DNA from: Mycolicibacterium tusciae
GTDB taxonomy: Bacteria; Actinomycetota; Actinomycetes; Mycobacteriales; Mycobacteriaceae
Direction of reading: 5' to 3'
Assembly: GCF_002086795.1 (NCBI RefSeq)
Contig: NZ_MVIM01000023.1
Location: 1-56,816, forward strand
Length of the DNA stretch: 56,816 nt
Shown one piece after another: positions 24,923 to 32,421 of the stretch. Position numbers and translations under genes: made by a program. The notes under the pieces are model-generated. The model did not search any database. It was not told the DNA's origin and worked only from the letters and a program-made list of their open reading frames with translations. Position 1 is the first letter of the stretch, and each line of letters begins with the position of its first letter.

Positions 24923-25708
24923 TCACGACAACTGTCGGATGACCTGTTGCAGTGGTTCCGAGGTCGTACCAATTTCACCGATGAATGGGTGTGAGAGTTC
25001 AGCGACGAGGAACAGGTTTACGGCCACCAAAATGCCCAGAATCGCAACCATCGTGTAGTGGGTGGCGGGTTTCTTGACATCGTAAATGATTGCGCAGGCC
25101 AGAAGGAGGCCGCTGGTCAGCCAGATGACCGCCCACAGCGACCAGGGCGGCCCATCATCCGTTTGTGCTTGCGCCAAGCGCTGCGTACGTGCCTGCCCGA
25201 CACTGTCGAGATTGCCGAAAGAGGTTGAAAGTATCGTCTTTTGCGCGTCGGTGCGTGCTTGAACGTCTTCATAGGCCGCATACAGTCGCGTAAAAGCCTC
25301 GTCAGCGTCAGGGTATGAGCCGCCCTGGGCAATTTCGCGCCACTCGACTAACGCTGCCTGCTGGTATTCGAGCAGAGCCTTCCGAATCCGGTCTTCATCG
25401 GGCTGGTCGAACACTGTGACGGTCCTGACCAGCTGCACCCCCGCTGCCCCCTCGGTACGCGCTCTTCCGTCCGCGTCGCCGATCTGTCCCCACATGGCGG
25501 ATACGACGAAGCCAAGGAAGAACGCGAACACGAATCCGACCACCCCGAAAGCAAACTTGATGACATCGTTGTGCTCATCACCCTTGAGGCCGGGGAAACT
25601 ACGGCGCACAAATACTTGAATGAGGATCGCTCCACCGGCGACGACGACGATGATTCCCAGCAACAGCACCCACGACGAAAGGTTGGCCACCAGCCATTGA
25701 CTAATCAT
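24923..25708 (-). CDS. DUF4239 family membrane protein
   Basis: 261 residues. Two N-terminal membrane helices (about 12-34 and 48-70), a soluble helical middle (80-180), and two C-terminal helices (about 188-207 and 218-238). The pattern and the FGVVGFVFAFFLGFVVSAMW helix fit DUF4239, also called bestrophin-like in some databases. Function is not known. It stands alone on the minus strand inside the arsenic island, convergent to arsC. No link to arsenic is evident beyond location. Confidence 0.75.
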   Translation of the reverse strand: MISQWLVANLSSWVLLLGIIVVVAGGAILIQVFVRRSFPGLKGDEHNDVIKFAFGVVGFVFAFFLGFVVSAMWGQIGDADGRARTEGAAGVQLVRTVTVFDQPDEDRIRKALLEYQQAALVEWREIAQGGSYPDADEAFTRLYAAYEDVQARTDAQKTILSTSFGNLDSVGQARTQRLAQAQTDDGPPWSLWAVIWLTSGLLLACAIIYDVKKPATHYTMVAILGILVAVNLFLVAELSHPFIGEIGTTSEPLQQVIRQLS

Positions 25709-26036
25709 TCGGCTCTCCTGCGACCGCCAGGCAATTCGGGCGGGCGCGGTTACCCGCTCGCGCTAGAACTCTCTAGCTGGCGAACTTCTTGACTGTAGGA
25801 GTCGTTGCGATATTGGGTGCGCGAACGGGAATGACACGCCAGAGCGATTGGCGCTGCTGACGGCACGAGATGATGAGACGCAAAATCAGATCCGACGTCT
25901 CAGTGCGTCGCGGTGAGCGTGAGCTGGCGAGCGTGGAAGTCGAAGTGTCGTCCGTGGTAGCGGCACAAGTCGTCTTACGTGATGTGACCTTGCCGTTCGT
26001 CGGGCCCCCGGTTGCTGCGACGTGAGCCAGGACTTG
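25709..26036. other. Gene-free stretch, possible decayed sequence
   Basis: 328 bp between the DUF4239 gene and arsC. No confident gene. Minus-strand positions about 25910-25980 read DDLCRYHGRHFDFHARQLT before a stop, with another stop directly upstream, which could be the relic of a longer coding region. Base composition is less GC-rich than the neighbours. No IS ends or terminal repeats were recognised. Confidence 0.4.
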
Positions 26037-26459
26037 TTACGTCGTGGCAGTCAGCTGGGAGGCAAGTGCTTTCACCCGTACCGCGATGTCGTCTCGGACA
26101 AGGCGCATTCGTTCGATGCCGTCGATGCCCCGGTCGGACGGTTCGTCGGTATCCCAGTTCTCGAGCTCCACCCCCGGGACAGGGTCGACCTTCGCTTCGC
26201 GTCCAAGGGTAACGACGAGATCGACCTTCCCCAGAAGGTCTGGGTCGATCGGTTTGGGCTCCTCGTCGCTGATATCGACTCCCACCTCGGCGAGAGACGC
26301 TGCCGAGAGAGCGTTGATCTCCGCGCCGGGCTTGGTACCCGCTGAGTACACGTCCACCGTCTCGCCCGCCGCTTGTCGCATGAGTCCGGCTGCCATTTGT
26401 GACTTGCCGCCATTCCTGACGCAGACAAACAACACCGACGGCTTCGTTCCTTTACTCAA
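26037..26459 (-). CDS. arsC: Arsenate reductase ArsC (LMW phosphatase type, Lys variant)
   Basis: 140 residues. The P-loop is VLFVCVRNGGKSQMA: the catalytic Cys is present but the usual Arg of Cys-X5-Arg is Lys. The same NGGKSQMA version is recalled from other actinobacterial arsenate-mycothiol transferases, so it is probably functional. SAGTKPGAEINA and the C-terminal RDDIAVRVKALA are typical. It overlaps the acr3 stop by ATGA and is the last gene of arsR-acr3-arsC. It is the third arsenate reductase domain in the island. Confidence 0.87.
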   Translation of the reverse strand: MSKGTKPSVLFVCVRNGGKSQMAAGLMRQAAGETVDVYSAGTKPGAEINALSAASLAEVGVDISDEEPKPIDPDLLGKVDLVVTLGREAKVDPVPGVELENWDTDEPSDRGIDGIERMRLVRDDIAVRVKALASQLTATT

Positions 26460-27586
26460 CGCACTTGCCTTTCGGTGCCGGCAGCAGTCGATGGCTCGAC
26501 GGCCGCAGAGTGGTTGCCGCCGAATCGCTTTCGCAGCGCCAGAGAAACGTAGACCAGAGCGACCAACACCGGGACCTCGATCAGCGGACCGACCACTCCG
26601 GCGAGCGCCTGGCCGGAGGTGGCCCCATACGTAGCGATGGCAACGGCGATCGCCAATTCGAAATTGTTACCTGCTGCGGTGAACGCGAGCGTGGTCGTGC
26701 GTTCATACCCGAGGTGCAGGAGCGCACCCAACAGATAGCCGCCACCCCACATGATGGCGAAGTACGCCAACAGCGGCAGGGCGATCCGGGCTACGTCCAG
26801 TGGCCGGTTGGTGATCTGATCTCCCTGCAGCGCAAAGAGAATCACGATGGTGAACAGGAGTCCATAAAGAGCCCACGGCCCGACGGCAGGCAGGAATTTG
26901 GACTCGTACCATTCGCGGCCCTTGGCCCTCTCGCCGAGCCGCCGGGACAGGTACCCGGCCAGTAGCGGGATGCCCAGGAAGATCAGGACGGACTTGGCGA
27001 TCTGCCACGGGGATGTCGAGATGGTGGTCTGCTCCAACCCCAACCATCCCGGCAACACCGACAGATAGAACCAACCCAATACCGCGAACATCACGACCTG
27101 GAACATCGAGTTGAGGGCAACCAGCACGGCCGCTGCCTCGCGATCTCCACAGGCGAGGTCGTTCCAGATGATCACCACGGCGATGCAACGAGCCAGGCCG
27201 ACGATGATCAGCCCGGTGCGGTATTCGGGCGAGTCCGGCAACAACAGCCACGCCAGCGCGAACATCAGCGCCGGACCGAACACCCAGTTGAGAAGTAGCG
27301 AGCTGATCAGCAGTCTGCGGTCGCCGGTGACAGCGTCGAGTCTGTCGTAGCGGACCTTGGCCAGCACCGGGTACATCATGATCAGCAGTCCGAGCGCGAT
27401 CGGCAGCGAGATGCCGTCGATCTGCACCTTGTTCAAAGCCGTGTTGAGTCCCGGAATCCAGCGGCCGAGCAACAGGCCGGCGGCCATTGCGATTCCGATC
27501 CAAACGGGGAGGAACCGGTCCAACGTCGACAACTTCGCCACGACGGGTGGCACCGTTGCCTGACGCTGCTGAATTTTGTCGGTCAT
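26456..27586 (-). CDS. acr3: Arsenite efflux transporter ACR3
   Basis: 376 residues, about ten membrane helices. Start ATG at 27584-27586 overlaps the arsR stop. The conserved helix-4 Cys lies in GLARCIAVVIIWNDLACGD, and the conserved helix-9 region is TLAFTAAGNNFELAIAVAIATYG. ACR3 exports arsenite with the proton motive force. It sits between arsR and arsC with 4-bp overlaps on both sides, so the three proteins are translationally coupled. Confidence 0.95.
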   Translation of the reverse strand: MTDKIQQRQATVPPVVAKLSTLDRFLPVWIGIAMAAGLLLGRWIPGLNTALNKVQIDGISLPIALGLLIMMYPVLAKVRYDRLDAVTGDRRLLISSLLLNWVFGPALMFALAWLLLPDSPEYRTGLIIVGLARCIAVVIIWNDLACGDREAAAVLVALNSMFQVVMFAVLGWFYLSVLPGWLGLEQTTISTSPWQIAKSVLIFLGIPLLAGYLSRRLGERAKGREWYESKFLPAVGPWALYGLLFTIVILFALQGDQITNRPLDVARIALPLLAYFAIMWGGGYLLGALLHLGYERTTTLAFTAAGNNFELAIAVAIATYGATSGQALAGVVGPLIEVPVLVALVYVSLALRKRFGGNHSAAVEPSTAAGTERQVR

Positions 27587-27951
27587 GCCCGAGCGACCGC
27601 CGCGTCGGCACTGACACTCAACAACGACGACAACGAGCCGAGCACCTCGGGCACGACCGTGTAATAAACCCAGGAAGCGCGCCGCTCCGAGGTCAGCAAC
27701 CCCGCGTCGCGCAGCACCTTGAGGTGGTGCGAGATCGTCGGCTGCGAGACCTCGAGCCCGGGCGAGATGTCGCACACGCACGCCTCGCCGCCAGCATGGC
27801 TGGCCACTGAGCTCAGCAAGCGCAGCCGTACCGGGTCGGACAACGCCTTGAACTTCAACGCCATTTCCGTCGCTTGAGCCGTTGTCAGCGGTTCCCGGGC
27901 CAATGGCTCAAGCACACAGCAGGCTTCCGACGACGTGAACTGATTCGACAT
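27583..27951 (-). CDS. arsR: ArsR family arsenite-responsive repressor
   Basis: 122 residues. Winged helix with KALSDPVRLRLLSSVA and SQPTISHHLKVLRDAGLL. The As(III) site CVCDI is at the start of the DNA-binding helix (EACVCDISPGLEVSQ). A CC pair near residue 11 may also bind metalloid. It controls its own operon with acr3 and arsC; a perfect dyad lies 4 bp upstream of its start codon. Confidence 0.93.
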   Translation of the reverse strand: MSNQFTSSEACCVLEPLAREPLTTAQATEMALKFKALSDPVRLRLLSSVASHAGGEACVCDISPGLEVSQPTISHHLKVLRDAGLLTSERRASWVYYTVVPEVLGSLSSLLSVSADAAVARA

Positions 27952-27954
27952 GCA

Positions 27955-27974
27955 TCGATATTGACCGATATCGA
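27955..27974. promoter_or_regulatory. ArsR operator upstream of arsR-acr3-arsC
   Basis: TCGATAT (27955-27961), 6-bp spacer, ATATCGA (27968-27974), a perfect dyad only 3 bp before the ATG of arsR. Binding here would block both RNA polymerase escape and ribosome access. It resembles the AT-rich imperfect dyads of ArsR/SmtB operators. Confidence 0.7.
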
Positions 27975-28018
27975 ATCAGCAGGCAAACCGACAGCAGATG
28001 AATTCTCGGCGTCAGCCC

Positions 28019-28495
28019 CTAGCAGCAGGCCGTGTTGGCCTTGGCCAGTTCTTCCTCCGCGTGCTCCTCGGCGGTACCGCACGAACACTCGCCTCCCGCC
28101 TCCGTGTCCCGCGAGCTGGTTCCGAAGGTCTCAGAGTCTGCGAGCACGGTGTAGACCTCCCATCGCTCACCGCCAGGGCCGGACACCCAGACCTTGTCCT
28201 GCGTCGCGAAGCAACAGGTGGTACCGATCTCTTCGTCGGTGAACAACCCCTCACCGGACAGGCGGGCGATCTCTTCATGCACCCGGTCACTGGTCTCGAC
28301 CTCGACGCCCAGGTGGTTGAGGGTGCCGCCCTGGCCCGGGTTCTCAATGAGAACCAGCTTCAGAGGAGGCTCGGCAATCGCGAAATTGGCGTAGCCGGGC
28401 TTGCGCTTGGCCGGCTGGGCGTTGAACAGCTTCGAGTAGAACGTCACAGCCTCATCGAGGTCGTCGACGTTGAGGGCGAGTTGAGCGCGGGACAT
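28019..28495 (-). CDS. ArsI/CadI family VOC metalloenzyme, copy 1
   Basis: 158 residues. Vicinal-oxygen-chelate fold with two beta-alpha-beta modules. First-module metal His in LNHLGVEVE; the Cys pair in TTCCFATQDKVWV binds the trivalent arsenical in ArsI; Glu in RWEVYTVL completes the metal site. The last 28 residues are rich in Cys and Glu (GGECSCG and NTACC). ArsI cleaves the C-As bond of methylarsonous acid; the mycobacterial relative CadI is cadmium-induced. Divergent from an arsR gene with paired operators between. Confidence 0.85.
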   Translation of the reverse strand: MSRAQLALNVDDLDEAVTFYSKLFNAQPAKRKPGYANFAIAEPPLKLVLIENPGQGGTLNHLGVEVETSDRVHEEIARLSGEGLFTDEEIGTTCCFATQDKVWVSGPGGERWEVYTVLADSETFGTSSRDTEAGGECSCGTAEEHAEEELAKANTACC

Positions 28496-28512
28496 GGTAC
28501 CTCCTGTAGTAC

Positions 28513-28567
28513 GACATATATCAAACTCACGAACACCGCCAGCATGCCCACCTTTTTGATATATGTC
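28513..28567. promoter_or_regulatory. Paired ArsR operators between arsI copy 1 and arsR2
   Basis: GACATATATCAAA (28513-28525) and its exact complement TTTGATATATGTC (28555-28567), 29 bp apart. Each arm is itself partly palindromic around TATA and lies close to one of the divergent start codons. This suggests two sites of one repressor, most likely the ArsR at 28591. Confidence 0.75.
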
Positions 28568-28590
28568 AACACTACTGGCAAGATGGACTC

Positions 28591-28950
28591 ATGCCCAAGG
28601 CGTTGCCCGTCATCGACATGTCCGCCCCCGTGTGTTGCGCGCCCGTCGCCGCAGGTCCGGTTGACGACACCGCGGCTCTCGAAGTAGCCCTACGGCTCAA
28701 GGCCCTCGCCGACCCCGCCCGTGTGAAATTGATGTCATTGCTTCTCAGCTCGCCAATCGGCGAACTGAACAGCGGGGATCTGGCAGTTGCGGTGGCGCTG
28801 ACCGAATCGACAGTGAGCCATCACCTGACACAGCTGCGCAAAGCGGGACTGGTCGATTCCGATCGTCGGGGCATGAACGTCTATCACCGTGCGCGGCGCG
28901 ACTCGCTGGTCGCACTGTGCGCTGTTCTCGACCCGACGTGTTGCGGCTAG
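28591..28950 (+). CDS. ArsR/SmtB family metalloregulator, second copy
   Basis: 119 residues. Winged helix with KALADPARVKLMSLLL and TESTVSHHLTQLRKAGLV. It lacks the CVC motif of the arsR at 27583. Instead it has CC near the N-terminus (APVCCAPV) and CC at the C-terminus (DPTCCG). This resembles the ArsR type with metalloid ligands in both terminal segments. It probably represses itself, the divergent arsI and the sigma factor 17 bp downstream. Confidence 0.88.
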   Translation: MPKALPVIDMSAPVCCAPVAAGPVDDTAALEVALRLKALADPARVKLMSLLLSSPIGELNSGDLAVAVALTESTVSHHLTQLRKAGLVDSDRRGMNVYHRARRDSLVALCAVLDPTCCG

Positions 28951-28967
28951 CCGGAAGGACGGCGGTC

Positions 28968-29576
28968 ATGAATGCCGACATGATGAAGACGGAATCTGCG
29001 GCCGTGCGGCAGCCGACCGAACAAGTGTGGCGCGAGATGTTGCCGCAGCTGCGAAAGTTCGTGCGGCGACGTATTGCGGACCCCGACCGAGCCGACGACC
29101 TCGTCGCCGACATCCTGCTGCGTATCCACCAGAATGTGGCCTCACTCGACGATCGAGAGCTGCTGCCGAATTGGGTGTTTCGCATTGCGCGAAACGCGGT
29201 GATCGACGAGTACCGGCGAGCCGGCCGCAGCCGGGAACAGCTGACGTCTACCCCGCCTGAGCGGGTGATCGAGCCATTCACGGATCAGGACGAGCCGAGC
29301 GCGGTGCAAGAGCTCTCTGCGTGCCTGCGGCCATTGCTCAAGGGGCTGTCGGCGGACCAGCGTGAGGCTCTGGAGATGGTGGATCTGGCGGGGATGACCC
29401 AAGCCGATGCCGCGCAACAGGTGGGGGTTTCGCTGTCCGGAATGAAGTCCCGCGTGCAGCGCGGCCGCCGGCGACTCGCCGATCTGCTGGGGCAGTGCTG
29501 CGCACTCATTCTCGACGGCCGCGGCGTGCCAATGGATTACGAGCCGGGACCGGGCTGCGGTTGCGCGAAGGACTGA
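28968..29576 (+). CDS. SigZ-like ECF sigma factor with Cys-rich tail
   Basis: 202 residues from ATG at 28968 (GGAAGGA upstream). Sigma region 2 is about 20-85 (ADDLVADILLRIHQNV, NWVFRIARNAVIDEYRR); region 4 is about 120-172 (LSADQREALEMVDLAGMTQADAAQQ, then LSGMKSRVQRGRRRL). The tail has CC and CGC motifs (GQCCALILDGRGV, GCGCAKD), a pattern recalled from the SigZ family. No anti-sigma gene lies beside it. Location behind a metal-sensing ArsR suggests transcriptional control by metalloid, and the tail may sense thiol or metal state. Confidence 0.85.
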   Translation: MNADMMKTESAAVRQPTEQVWREMLPQLRKFVRRRIADPDRADDLVADILLRIHQNVASLDDRELLPNWVFRIARNAVIDEYRRAGRSREQLTSTPPERVIEPFTDQDEPSAVQELSACLRPLLKGLSADQREALEMVDLAGMTQADAAQQVGVSLSGMKSRVQRGRRRLADLLGQCCALILDGRGVPMDYEPGPGCGCAKD

Positions 29577-29594
29577 CCGCAGCCCGGCTGACAG

Positions 29595-30056
29595 CTATGC
29601 GCAGCAAGTGCTTTCAGCATTGTCCTCGGCGGCGCAGTTCTTTGCGCACACGGAGTTCGACTCACCATCCGGGTTGGCCGGGTTGTCGTCGGTGATGCTG
29701 TAGAACTCCCACCAACCGAGGGGGACGTCCGGCGCGGTGACGAAGACCTTGTCCTGTGTGGCGTGACAGCAGATGTCCTGCTCCGCGACGGTGGTGTCCA
29801 GGCCGGCCGCCGCAAAACGTTCCATTGCCGCGGCAACCCCTTCGGCCGTCGCTGCTTCAACGCCAAGGTGGTTCAGATGCTCGGTAGCGCCCGGCTTTTC
29901 GATGAGGACCAGCTTCAACGGCGGGTTCTCGATAGCGAAGTTGGCATAGCCATCGCGGATCTTGTGCGCGGGCACGCCGAACATCTTCTCGTAGAACGCG
30001 GTCGCAGCGGAGACATCGTCGACGTTGAGCGCGAGTTGGATTCGACTGGTGGACAT
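29595..30056 (-). CDS. ArsI/CadI family VOC metalloenzyme, copy 2
   Basis: 153 residues from ATG at 30054-30056 after GAAGGAGTGACC. It is paralogous to the gene at 28019: LNHLGVEAAT, the Cys pair in QDICCHATQDKVFVT, and WWEFYSITD for the metal site. The tail again carries several Cys (SVCAKNCAAE, STCCA). Convergent to the sigma factor. Two ArsI-like enzymes in one island may have different organoarsenical or metal substrates. Confidence 0.85.
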   Translation of the reverse strand: MSTSRIQLALNVDDVSAATAFYEKMFGVPAHKIRDGYANFAIENPPLKLVLIEKPGATEHLNHLGVEAATAEGVAAAMERFAAAGLDTTVAEQDICCHATQDKVFVTAPDVPLGWWEFYSITDDNPANPDGESNSVCAKNCAAEDNAESTCCA

Positions 30057-30112
30057 GGTCACTCCTTCAGGGTCAGTGATTGACACCTGTAATGACGTAC
30101 CCAGGTCCGCCG

Positions 30113-30144
30113 GGACGCAGCGAAGTACCTTCGTGCGTCCTTTT
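30113..30144 (+). terminator. Terminator-like hairpin with T-run upstream of the flavoprotein gene
   Basis: GGACGC and CGAAG (30113-30125, one-base bulge) pair with CTTCG and GCGTCC (30129-30140) around a TAC loop, followed by TTTT (30141-30144). It reads as an intrinsic terminator on the plus strand but lies in the leader region of a plus-strand gene, so it may be an attenuator. Confidence 0.5.
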
Positions 30145-30196
30145 GGGTGAGTGAGCGTCAGTACTCATGAACGTCCACCACACAAGGAGAAATATC

Positions 30197-31495
30197 ATGT
30201 CGACACAACTCCCAGTAGCTGTCCTCGGAGCGGGTCCGGTCGGGCTGGCAGCAGCTGCTCATCTGACCGAGCGAGGACTCCCCTTCGTCATCTTCGAAGC
30301 GGGCGACTCCGTCGGCGCGAGCATCCGTCGCTGGGGTCACGTCCGCCTGTTCTCGCCGTGGCGAACCGACCTGGATCGCGCGGCGCAACGACTTCTCAAG
30401 GCGCACGGGTGGAATTCCCCGGATCCGGCCGACTTCCCGACCGGGGCAGACCTCGTCGATGAGTACCTGACGCCGTTGGCGCAGCTAGACGCGATCGCGC
30501 CGAATGTCCGGCTGCGCCATCGCGTCATCGGCGTCACCCGCCAAGGTGTCGACAAGCTGCGGGACGACGAGCGCGAAGAACGGCCGTTCATCGTGACCAC
30601 CAGCGGGCCAGCAGGTATCACGCGGACGCCGGTGCGGGCCGTCATCGACGCAACCGGCACCTGGTTGTCCCCGAATCCGGTTGGCGCCGAGGGTATACCG
30701 GCGATTGGCGAAGCAGAGTCAGCCCCGTGGATCAGCTATGGCATTCCGGATGTCCTCGACGCCGACCGGAACCGTTATGCGGACCGGCGAATTGCTGTCG
30801 TCGGAAGCGGCCATTCGGCCAAACATGTGATCCGGGAGTTGTCGCTTCTGGCCGAGCGGGCGGCCGACACCACGATCACCTGGATCGTGCGCAGAGGTGA
30901 GGATCAGCGAGTGTACGGGAACGAGGTGGACGCCCGGCTTCCCGAACGCGGCAAGCTCGGTGCCGACGCGCACCATTTGGTTTCCTCAGGACGGGTCCAG
31001 CTCGAAACGGGATTCCGTACCGAACGAATCCAGTCCGACGAGTTGGGCATCATGCTGGTGTCCCCGGAGGGGCGTGCCGTCGGGCCGTTCGACGAGATCA
31101 TCGCGACGACCGGACTACGACCAGATTTCAGTTTCCTGCGCGAGGTGCGCCTGGACCTCGATCCGTGGGTCGAGAGCACGCGAGCCTTGGCGCCGTTGAT
31201 CGATCCCAACGTCCACTCGTGCGGTTCGGTGCCCCCGCACGGCGCTGCGGAACTGGCGCATCCCGAACACGGGTTCTATGCCATCGGCGCCAAGAGCTAT
31301 GGCCGCGCGCCCAACCTGCTGTTGGCGACCGGGTACGAGCAGGCCCGCTCAGTCGTCGCCGAACTTGCCGGCGACCACGAAGCCGCCGCCCGTGTCGAAC
31401 TGGTCCTTCCCCAGGCCGGATCGGGTTGCGGTCTCAAGTCCCAAACCGAGGCGAAGGGAGCCGACCACGAGCTGGCGGCGAGCGGGTGCGGCTAG
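30197..31495 (+). CDS. ArsO-like FAD/NADPH-dependent flavoprotein monooxygenase
   Basis: 432 residues from ATG after AAGGAGA. The FAD motif is LGAGPVGLAAAAHL (about 9-22); the NADPH motif VVGSGHSAKHV is at about 205-215; a DATGTWLSPN segment lies between. This is the fold of flavin monooxygenases and of the putative arsenic flavoprotein ArsO. The tail contains SGCG twice, in keeping with other proteins in the island. Its stop overlaps that of the convergent mshD. The arsenic role is inferred from neighbours. Confidence 0.8.
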   Translation: MSTQLPVAVLGAGPVGLAAAAHLTERGLPFVIFEAGDSVGASIRRWGHVRLFSPWRTDLDRAAQRLLKAHGWNSPDPADFPTGADLVDEYLTPLAQLDAIAPNVRLRHRVIGVTRQGVDKLRDDEREERPFIVTTSGPAGITRTPVRAVIDATGTWLSPNPVGAEGIPAIGEAESAPWISYGIPDVLDADRNRYADRRIAVVGSGHSAKHVIRELSLLAERAADTTITWIVRRGEDQRVYGNEVDARLPERGKLGADAHHLVSSGRVQLETGFRTERIQSDELGIMLVSPEGRAVGPFDEIIATTGLRPDFSFLREVRLDLDPWVESTRALAPLIDPNVHSCGSVPPHGAAELAHPEHGFYAIGAKSYGRAPNLLLATGYEQARSVVAELAGDHEAAARVELVLPQAGSGCGLKSQTEAKGADHELAASGCG

Positions 31496-32421
31496 GACGA
31501 CCCGCTCGACGCATAAGCGGTATCGACCGACGACACCTCGAAACCCATTCGCTCGTAGATCTTTACGGCCGCGGCGTTATCCGCCTCGACGTACAGCATG
31601 ACCACGCCGTTCGAACTGTCGGACAATCGGTCGGCGAGGTGATGCAGCCCGATGAGCGTCAGCGCGGCACCGAGTCCGCGACCCTGTGCCGCCGGGTCGA
31701 CGCCCACGACGTACACCTCGCCGAGGTCGGGCATGTGGATTTCGCCGCGGGACGCGGCATGGATCTTCGTCCAATGGAAGCCCAGCAGTTTTCCGCTCGT
31801 CTCGTCGAACGCCAGGAAGAGCCCGTTCGGATCGAACCACGTTTCACCGCGGCGCTCGTCGATATCGGCATCGGTCCAGCCCCCCTGTTCGGGATGCCAG
31901 GCGAACGCGGAGTTGTTGACGCGCAACAGTTCCGCGTTGTCGGCGGGTCCTGAGTAAGTGGCGACACGCACGCCGTCGGGAATGGTCGCCGCAGGCAGAT
32001 CGACGAGTGGCCGACGCATCTGCAGCAGCTCCCGGACGACGGACAAGCCGAGCGACGCGGCGGTGGCGCGCGCGGCCTCCAGGTTGCCGTGCGCCCAGAT
32101 CCGGGCGCCGTCACCGCCCTCGGTCAACCCCTGCCGCGCCATTGCCGAACCGACGCCGCGACGCCGGGCCGACGGGTGCACGACGAGTTCGGCCATCGCC
32201 GATGCCTGTTCGTCGGCAGGCGTCAGATTGAGGTACCCGACCATGTCTGCGCCGTCGACGGCCAACAGGTGCCGGGTGCGGTCGTGGCTCAGTTCACGCA
32301 GTACCTGATCGCCGACCGGCGCGACTCCGTCGGCCCTGGTGGCCGCGTCGATGAGCTCGCGGATGCGGCGCTGATCGTCCGCGGACAGACTGGTGCGCCA
32401 GTCGATGACCCGGCCGGTCAC
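31492..32421 (-). CDS. mshD: Mycothiol synthase MshD
   Basis: 309 residues, two tandem GNAT domains. The C-terminal domain is the active acetyltransferase with the acetyl-CoA loop VGVDPAAQGRGLGAALT (Q/RxxGxG/A). The N-terminal domain has HPSARRRGVGSAMAR. MshD acetylates Cys-GlcN-Ins to complete mycothiol, the actinobacterial thiol used by ArsC and formaldehyde/NO defence. GTG start overlaps the glnR stop (GTGA), as in the conserved glnR-mshD pair. Confidence 0.95.
   Translation of the reverse strand: MTGRVIDWRTSLSADDQRRIRELIDAATRADGVAPVGDQVLRELSHDRTRHLLAVDGADMVGYLNLTPADEQASAMAELVVHPSARRRGVGSAMARQGLTEGGDGARIWAHGNLEAARATAASLGLSVVRELLQMRRPLVDLPAATIPDGVRVATYSGPADNAELLRVNNSAFAWHPEQGGWTDADIDERRGETWFDPNGLFLAFDETSGKLLGFHWTKIHAASRGEIHMPDLGEVYVVGVDPAAQGRGLGAALTLIGLHHLADRLSDSSNGVVMLYVEADNAAAVKIYERMGFEVSSVDTAYASSGSS

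Noticed and set aside
25910..25980. Possible short gene (DDLCRYHGRHFDFHARQL...)
   Set aside because: Only about 24 codons with a stop directly upstream, no ribosome site and no match I recognise; kept as a possible relic only.
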